Shown: piece after piece, positions 59,902-64,000 of the stretch
Position numbering within the stretch: position 1 is the first letter of the stretch
How the letters are laid out: every line of letters begins with the position of its first letter
Assembly (NCBI RefSeq): GCF_028464225.1
Contig: NZ_JAQPCN010000003.1
Coordinates: forward strand, 124,001-188,000
Origin: Zeaxanthinibacter sp. PT1
GTDB taxonomy: Bacteria > Bacteroidota > Bacteroidia > Flavobacteriales > Flavobacteriaceae
Reading direction: 5' to 3'
DNA length: 64,000 nt
Translations under genes and position numbers: made by a program
The notes under the pieces: generated by a model
Told to the model about the DNA's origin: nothing
Database searches by the model: none
The model's input: the letters and a program-made list of their open reading frames with translations, nothing else

Positions 59902-60889
59902 TGCCAAAGAATTTGAAAAGCCATTCTTATATAAGGCCAACCAAGATCGCATCACCATGCATTTTACTGAAATGTCTCTCGATACGCGAACGGCTCAGAA
60001 GGCGGTGGGGTATGACGCTATTTCTATCTTTTCCGGGGATGATGCTTCTCAACTTGTATTGGAAAAACTCCATGATTTAGGCGTTAAGTATATAGCGATC
60101 AGGTCAGCCGGTTACAACAATATACATCTTAAGGCAGCAAAACGTATCGGTCTCAAAGTGGCCAATGTTCCCGATTATTCCCCTCATGCCATAGCAGAAC
60201 ACGCAACAGCCATATTATTGGCATTGGTTCGGAAAATAGTCCGAGCGGACCGGCAGTTGCACCAGGATTATTTTTTGCTGGATGATCTTATGGGTTTTAA
60301 CCTTCACGGTAAAACCATCGGGATATTAGGCACCGGGCGTATTGGTACGGTAATGGCGAAGATCATGAAAGGTTTTGGTTGTGAAGTGCTGGCAACAGAT
60401 CCGCTTCCGGATAATAACATGGTTGAACTTGGGCTGGTAAAATATGTAGAGATTAATGATTTATTCACGGCTTCTGATGTGATCAGTATTCATATTCCAC
60501 TCACCTATGAGAACTATTATTTTATTGACGAAGAGAAGCTGAGTTGGATGAAACCTTCAGCCATACTGGTAAATACGGCCAGGGGTGCCGTTGTGCAGAC
60601 CAATGCGCTGATTGAAGCCTTGGAAAAGGGGCAGATTGCCGGCTATGCCACCGATGTATATGAAAAAGAAAGAGGCTTGTTTTTCAGGGATCATTCCGGC
60701 AATGGAATCAGTGATGAACGTTTTAAGAAGCTACGAAACCTGCCCAATGTGCTAATCACTCCGCACCAGGCATTCGTAACGCAGGAAGCTATAGAGAATA
60801 TAGCTGAAATGACCATAGAAAACCTCTGGGCCTGGGATCAGAATTTACCCTGCAAAAATGAGCTGGGAATAGAAACGATGATGTCATAG
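59882..60889 (+). CDS. D-lactate dehydrogenase
   Basis: 335 residues of the D-2-hydroxyacid dehydrogenase family. NAD motif GILGTGRIGTVMAKI (Gly-rich loop), catalytic Arg in NTARGAVV, Glu in DVYEKERG and His in TPHQAFVT. The YxEAERG-like DVYEKERGLFF points to D-lactate dehydrogenase of the LdhA type, which regenerates NAD from NADH when respiration stops. Last gene of the operator 6 operon, ending convergent with the cls gene. Confidence 0.88.
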   Translation: MKLLVFSAKEFEKPFLYKANQDRITMHFTEMSLDTRTAQKAVGYDAISIFSGDDASQLVLEKLHDLGVKYIAIRSAGYNNIHLKAAKRIGLKVANVPDYSPHAIAEHATAILLALVRKIVRADRQLHQDYFLLDDLMGFNLHGKTIGILGTGRIGTVMAKIMKGFGCEVLATDPLPDNNMVELGLVKYVEINDLFTASDVISIHIPLTYENYYFIDEEKLSWMKPSAILVNTARGAVVQTNALIEALEKGQIAGYATDVYEKERGLFFRDHSGNGISDERFKKLRNLPNVLITPHQAFVTQEAIENIAEMTIENLWAWDQNLPCKNELGIETMMS

Positions 60890-62290
60890 GACAGGGGCAA
60901 AGATTCTCGCGATACCCTCTTTTAGTCGCTGCCTTACCGGTCGCTGTAGTAACATCTCGTAATCCAGTTCCCTGGATTCCCGGCAATCGTGTTCAAAATC
61001 TTTTCGCAGATCCTTACTGAAATCCGCGTCATACACCAGGGCATTAATTTCATAGTTATGCTCAAAACTCCTAGCATCTATATTGGTAGTTCCTATGGTG
61101 GCAATGTCATCATCACATACAATGATCTTACTATGAAGGAATCCCTGGGGGAACATAAATATCCTGATACCTGCTCTGAGCATTGATTCTATGTAAGAAT
61201 GTACGCTCCAGTAAACAAGTCTGCTATCACTTTTCTCAGACATTAAGAGACGGACATCTACACCGCTAAGGGAAGCCACTTGTAACGTTTTCAGAATTTC
61301 CGGAGTAGGTATGATGTAGGGATTAGTGATGTAAATATATTTCCTGGCTGTACTGATCAGGGTTAAGAATACCTGTTCTATATTCGGGTAAATATCATCC
61401 GGTCCACTGTAAACAACCTGTACGTTTTTCCGGGACGATTCCTTTCTCACCTTGAAGGCAGGAGACTTCATTCCCGGTTTTTCACCTGTAACCATGATCC
61501 AATCCATTTCAAAGACCATTGCGAGTTGCCATGCGGCGGGCCCGCTGATCTGCAGGTGCATATCATGCCATAACCCTAAGGGTTCTGACCCTTTCAGATA
61601 CTTATCAGAAATATTTATGCCGCCGGTAAAAGCTATCGCCCCATCAACTACAATGATCTTTCTATGGTTCCGGTAATTGATCGAATCGAGAAATCGCGAA
61701 AATTTAAAAGGTAAGAATGAATAAACCTCCACCCCTATAGATCTTAATTTTTTTCGGTATGCCGAACTGAGTGAATAACTGCCAACCCCATCGTAGATCA
61801 GCCGAACCTGTATTCCTTCCGTTATTTTTTGTTCAAATAACCGCAATAGTCTCTCTGCTAATACGCCTTCTTCAAAGATGTAGTATTGAAGATGGATATA
61901 TGACCTGGCATCCTGCATCGTTTTAAAAATGGCATTAAAGGTCGCTTCCCCGTTTTTTAAATAATGCACTTCGTTTCCCGTTGTGGGAGGGAAGGCACAA
62001 GTATTGTTGATCAGTTGCATTACTTTCAGGTATTTTTCAGAATCACCCGGGAGAGCAGGATCTATATGGGAATGGGGTAGGGCAAGGGTTTCTTTTTTCA
62101 ATTTTGATAAAACATTTTTGCGATGATTTCTTCCCATCATCCAGTAAAATAAAGCCCCACCGACCGGGATAGTAAAAATGGCCAATAGCCAACCGAGGGT
62201 TTTTGCGGGTCTGACACCGTTGATTAATAAGCTGAAAACCAGGAATAGCGCTACCAGGCTATACAGGATGATAATGGAGGCCACTAACAT
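60884..62290 (-). CDS. cls: Cardiolipin synthase
   Basis: 468 residues. Two N-terminal membrane helices (about 5-40), then two phospholipase-D HKD motifs: HRKIIVVDGAIAFTGGIN and HSKIIVCDDDIATIGTTN. The enzyme joins two phosphatidylglycerol molecules to cardiolipin. Operator 7 lies about 49 bp upstream. The 3-prime end overlaps the D-lactate dehydrogenase gene by 6 bp. Confidence 0.9.
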   Translation of the reverse strand: MLVASIIILYSLVALFLVFSLLINGVRPAKTLGWLLAIFTIPVGGALFYWMMGRNHRKNVLSKLKKETLALPHSHIDPALPGDSEKYLKVMQLINNTCAFPPTTGNEVHYLKNGEATFNAIFKTMQDARSYIHLQYYIFEEGVLAERLLRLFEQKITEGIQVRLIYDGVGSYSLSSAYRKKLRSIGVEVYSFLPFKFSRFLDSINYRNHRKIIVVDGAIAFTGGINISDKYLKGSEPLGLWHDMHLQISGPAAWQLAMVFEMDWIMVTGEKPGMKSPAFKVRKESSRKNVQVVYSGPDDIYPNIEQVFLTLISTARKYIYITNPYIIPTPEILKTLQVASLSGVDVRLLMSEKSDSRLVYWSVHSYIESMLRAGIRIFMFPQGFLHSKIIVCDDDIATIGTTNIDARSFEHNYEINALVYDADFSKDLRKDFEHDCRESRELDYEMLLQRPVRQRLKEGIARIFAPVL

Positions 62291-62338
62291 TGGAATGCGT
62301 TTAGAAATTAAAGGTAGTCTTTAGAATATTTTATGTTG

Positions 62339-62352
62339 ATGACATCTGTCAG
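62339..62352 (-). promoter_or_regulatory. Crp/Fnr-type operator 7
   Basis: ATGAC-ATCT-GTCAG, centred at 62345.5. On the minus strand a -7 box TACCTTTA starts at 62316, 29.5 bp from the centre. The predicted start (62304) is 14 nt before the cls start codon. Confidence 0.8.
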
Positions 62353-62369
62353 TTGTATTATTTTCTATA

Positions 62370-63068
62370 TCAGGTGATATTGAGGGCCATTTCTACCATT
62401 TTGGTATAGGAACGTTCCCGCTCTTCCTGGGATGCGGCCAGGCCAGAAACCAATGAATCCGAAATGGTCAATATGGCTAGCGCCCGTACTCCAAACTTAG
62501 CTGCAAGGGTATAGAGGCCTGCTGCCTCCATTTCTACGCATAGAATACCAAAATCTGCCCATAGTTTGTAATCTTCAGGGTCATCCGGATAGAATTCATC
62601 CGATGTCAAAACGTTTCCGGCCTTTATGGGAATCTTCATTTCCCGGGCATAGAGAGCAGCGTTCATCAATAACTCAAAATTTGCCGTAGGCGAATAATCT
62701 GCATTGATAAACCTGGAGTTATTGATCCCGGATGTCGTAGATGCCGCCATGGCCAGGACCAGGTCCCTTAGCTTAACATCTCTTTGGTAAGAACCAGCCG
62801 TCCCTATCCTTATGATTGTTTTAACCTCAAATTCATTGATTAGTTCATGGTAATAGATCATAGCGGATGGAATACCCATTCCACTTCCCTGGACGGAAAT
62901 AGCTTTACCCTTGTAAGTCCCGGTATATCCTAACATTCCTCTAACCCTGTTGTAGCATACCGCGTTTTCTAGAAAGGTTTTAGCAATCCACTCTGCTCTT
63001 AGGGGATCTCCCGGCATCAGTACGGTAGGAGCAACTGCACCTTTTTCCGCAGCAATATGAACACTCAT
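62370..63068 (-). CDS. deoD: Purine-nucleoside phosphorylase (DeoD type)
   Basis: 232 residues from the start MSVHIAAEKGAVAPTVLMPGDPLRA, the usual DeoD opening. Motifs: GMLGYTGTYKG, GSGMGIPSAMIY, IRIGTAGSYQ (phosphate and ribose site) and VEMEAAGLYTLAA. It splits purine nucleosides with phosphate. The region above it has a weak operator (63182-63195) with a -7-like box, but the predicted leader of about 79 nt is long, so the link to the regulon is tentative. Confidence 0.9.
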   Translation of the reverse strand: MSVHIAAEKGAVAPTVLMPGDPLRAEWIAKTFLENAVCYNRVRGMLGYTGTYKGKAISVQGSGMGIPSAMIYYHELINEFEVKTIIRIGTAGSYQRDVKLRDLVLAMAASTTSGINNSRFINADYSPTANFELLMNAALYAREMKIPIKAGNVLTSDEFYPDDPEDYKLWADFGILCVEMEAAGLYTLAAKFGVRALAILTISDSLVSGLAASQEERERSYTKMVEMALNIT

Positions 63069-63181
63069 TACAAATAATTTTAAAATGCCGGTACAGTAAT
63101 ATTGTTGGCTTGCCCTGGAAATAGAACCGAAGCGCCCGGCACGATTAGAATTCAAGGTATTATTTCTAATCTGCGATATTC

Positions 63182-63195
63182 ATGATTTATCTCAT
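63182..63195 (-). promoter_or_regulatory. Weak Crp/Fnr-type operator 8a
   Basis: ATGAT-TTAT-CTCAT (one mismatch). On the minus strand TACCTTGA starts at 63159, 29.5 bp from the centre, the same box sequence as at operator 2. It would serve deoD. Confidence 0.4.
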
Positions 63196-63206
63196 CATTA
63201 CCCATG

Positions 63207-63220
63207 CTGACTCAAATCAT
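63207..63220 (+). promoter_or_regulatory. Crp/Fnr-type operator 8b
   Basis: CTGAC-TCAA-ATCAT centred at 63213.5. At 29.5 bp the plus strand has GAATTTTA (one mismatch at the first base of TAnnTTTR). It lies 65 bp before the nuclease gene start. Confidence 0.55.
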
Positions 63221-63285
63221 GGCGTATTTATGAATATAGATAGAATTTTATGGGATTATCGTCCCTATTGCAGGACTATACTGAT

Positions 63286-64000
63286 ATGGATATGAAAAAC
63301 ACTGAAATATTGGAGATTGTTAAATCTTCCGGAGATAAGAATCCTTTTTCCCTGGAAAAATTACAGCGCTCGCTGGAAAAGTCCGGTGCCGGCCCCGGGA
63401 TTGTGAACGAAATACTTCATAAAATGAAGCGTGAAATTTATCCCGGGATGACCACAGCAGAGATACATAAAAAGGTGCATCAACTTCTGAAGGAGGAAAA
63501 ATCTGCATATGCTTCTAAATATAAGCTGAAGAAGGCCCTGTACGAATTGGGCCCTACCGGATTTCCTTTTGAACGATTTATCGCGCAAATCCTGAAATAT
63601 TCCGGATATACCACTCATATCAATAAAATTATTGAAGGGCGATGTGTTTCTCATGAAGTAGATATTGTGGCCGGTAAGGAAGGCAGTAACGTTATGGTGG
63701 AATGTAAATTCCATGGAGACCGAAAGAAATACTGCAACGTGAAAGTTCCACTTTATATAGACGCGCGCTATCGCGATATCAGCTCGGTATGGAATAAGGC
63801 AGCAATGAAACATCCTTTAAAGGAGGGATGGGTGGTAACCAATACCCGGTTCACTGCAGATGCCATTACCTATGGCAAATGTACCGGCTTATACCTCCTC
63901 AGCTGGGATTACCCCGCAGCCAGGGCCTTAAAGGATAGGATTGATGAACTGGGGCTGTACCCTATAACGGTATCGGACCTTTTGAGTAACAGGGAAAAGC
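63286..64000 (+). CDS. ATP-cone / Mrr-like restriction endonuclease, right part missing
   Basis: 238 codons seen; the gene runs off the right edge. The N-terminal 80 residues (about FSLEKLQRSLEKSGAG, REIYPGMTTAEIHKKVHQLL) are an ATP-cone domain. Then a restriction endonuclease-like domain (PFERFIAQILKYSGYTT, HEVDIVAG, VMVECKF) with the PD-(D/E)xK core residues Asp, Glu and Lys intact. ATP-cone plus nuclease proteins are seen in bacteria but not well characterised. A start at 63292 is also possible. No modification methylase is seen in the window. Confidence 0.75.
   Translation, partial: MDMKNTEILEIVKSSGDKNPFSLEKLQRSLEKSGAGPGIVNEILHKMKREIYPGMTTAEIHKKVHQLLKEEKSAYASKYKLKKALYELGPTGFPFERFIAQILKYSGYTTHINKIIEGRCVSHEVDIVAGKEGSNVMVECKFHGDRKKYCNVKVPLYIDARYRDISSVWNKAAMKHPLKEGWVVTNTRFTADAITYGKCTGLYLLSWDYPAARALKDRIDELGLYPITVSDLLSNREK

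Noticed and set aside
48307-64000. A phage or transposon as the source of the island
   Set aside because: No integrase, transposase or phage gene was seen, and base use is like that of the neighbours.

Overview
The window comes from a marine-type member of the Bacteroidota, most likely family Flavobacteriaceae. Evidence: promoters carry the Bacteroidota -7 box TAnnTTTG in place of an E. coli -10, start codons mostly lack a strong Shine-Dalgarno, and there are many family markers (DUF4295 beside rpmB-rpmG, DUF5916, DUF2911, DUF1080, an outer-membrane beta-barrel receptor with a carboxypeptidase-regulatory-like domain, a zeaxanthin-type crt operon). Gene names are from sequence recognition only; no database search was run.

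Layout. 0-12 kb: cell-envelope and housekeeping genes (DUF819 membrane protein, DUF5916 outer-membrane protein, class A penicillin-binding protein, S1/P1 nuclease, AraC regulator, MOSC protein, htpG). 12-20 kb: TetR regulator, ABC1 kinase, fabH, a large outer-membrane receptor, CoA-binding protein, sodium:solute symporter. 20-35 kb: core genes (recR, 2-oxoacid dehydrogenase E2, exonuclease, cinA, rpmB-rpmG-DUF4295, ftsY, rimO, two SurA-like chaperones, MoxR). 35-45 kb: aconitase, a cysteine-less thioredoxin-fold protein, a crtI-crtB-crtZ operon led by a CarH-type B12/light regulator, a 3-keto-sugar gene pair and a DadA-like flavoenzyme. 45.8-46.8 kb: a gene-poor block of short tandem repeats ending in tRNA-Leu(GAG).

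47.7-64 kb is the most unusual part: a stress island with six universal stress proteins, a FixL-like PAS histidine kinase, a response regulator fused to a Crp/Fnr DNA-binding protein, a mechanosensitive channel, an eRF1-like protein, three members of an unnamed helical protein family, a lipoprotein, D-lactate dehydrogenase, cardiolipin synthase, purine nucleoside phosphorylase and an ATP-cone/PD-(D/E)xK nuclease. Reading the spacers by eye, I found a palindrome [A/C]TGAY-N4-RTCA[T/G] before nearly every transcription unit of the island. In most cases its centre lies exactly 29.5 bp from the first T of a TAnnTTTR -7 box, which puts it at about -41.5, the class II activator position of Crp/Fnr proteins. 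I infer one regulon run by the local kinase and REC-Crp pair, a likely low-oxygen or energy-stress survival programme. I know of no published description of it, but that was not searched.

Other points worth checking: two candidate small RNAs (one behind a sigma-54-like promoter), a 26-codon gene with its own promoter and terminator, and nearly leaderless recR and SurA-like transcripts.
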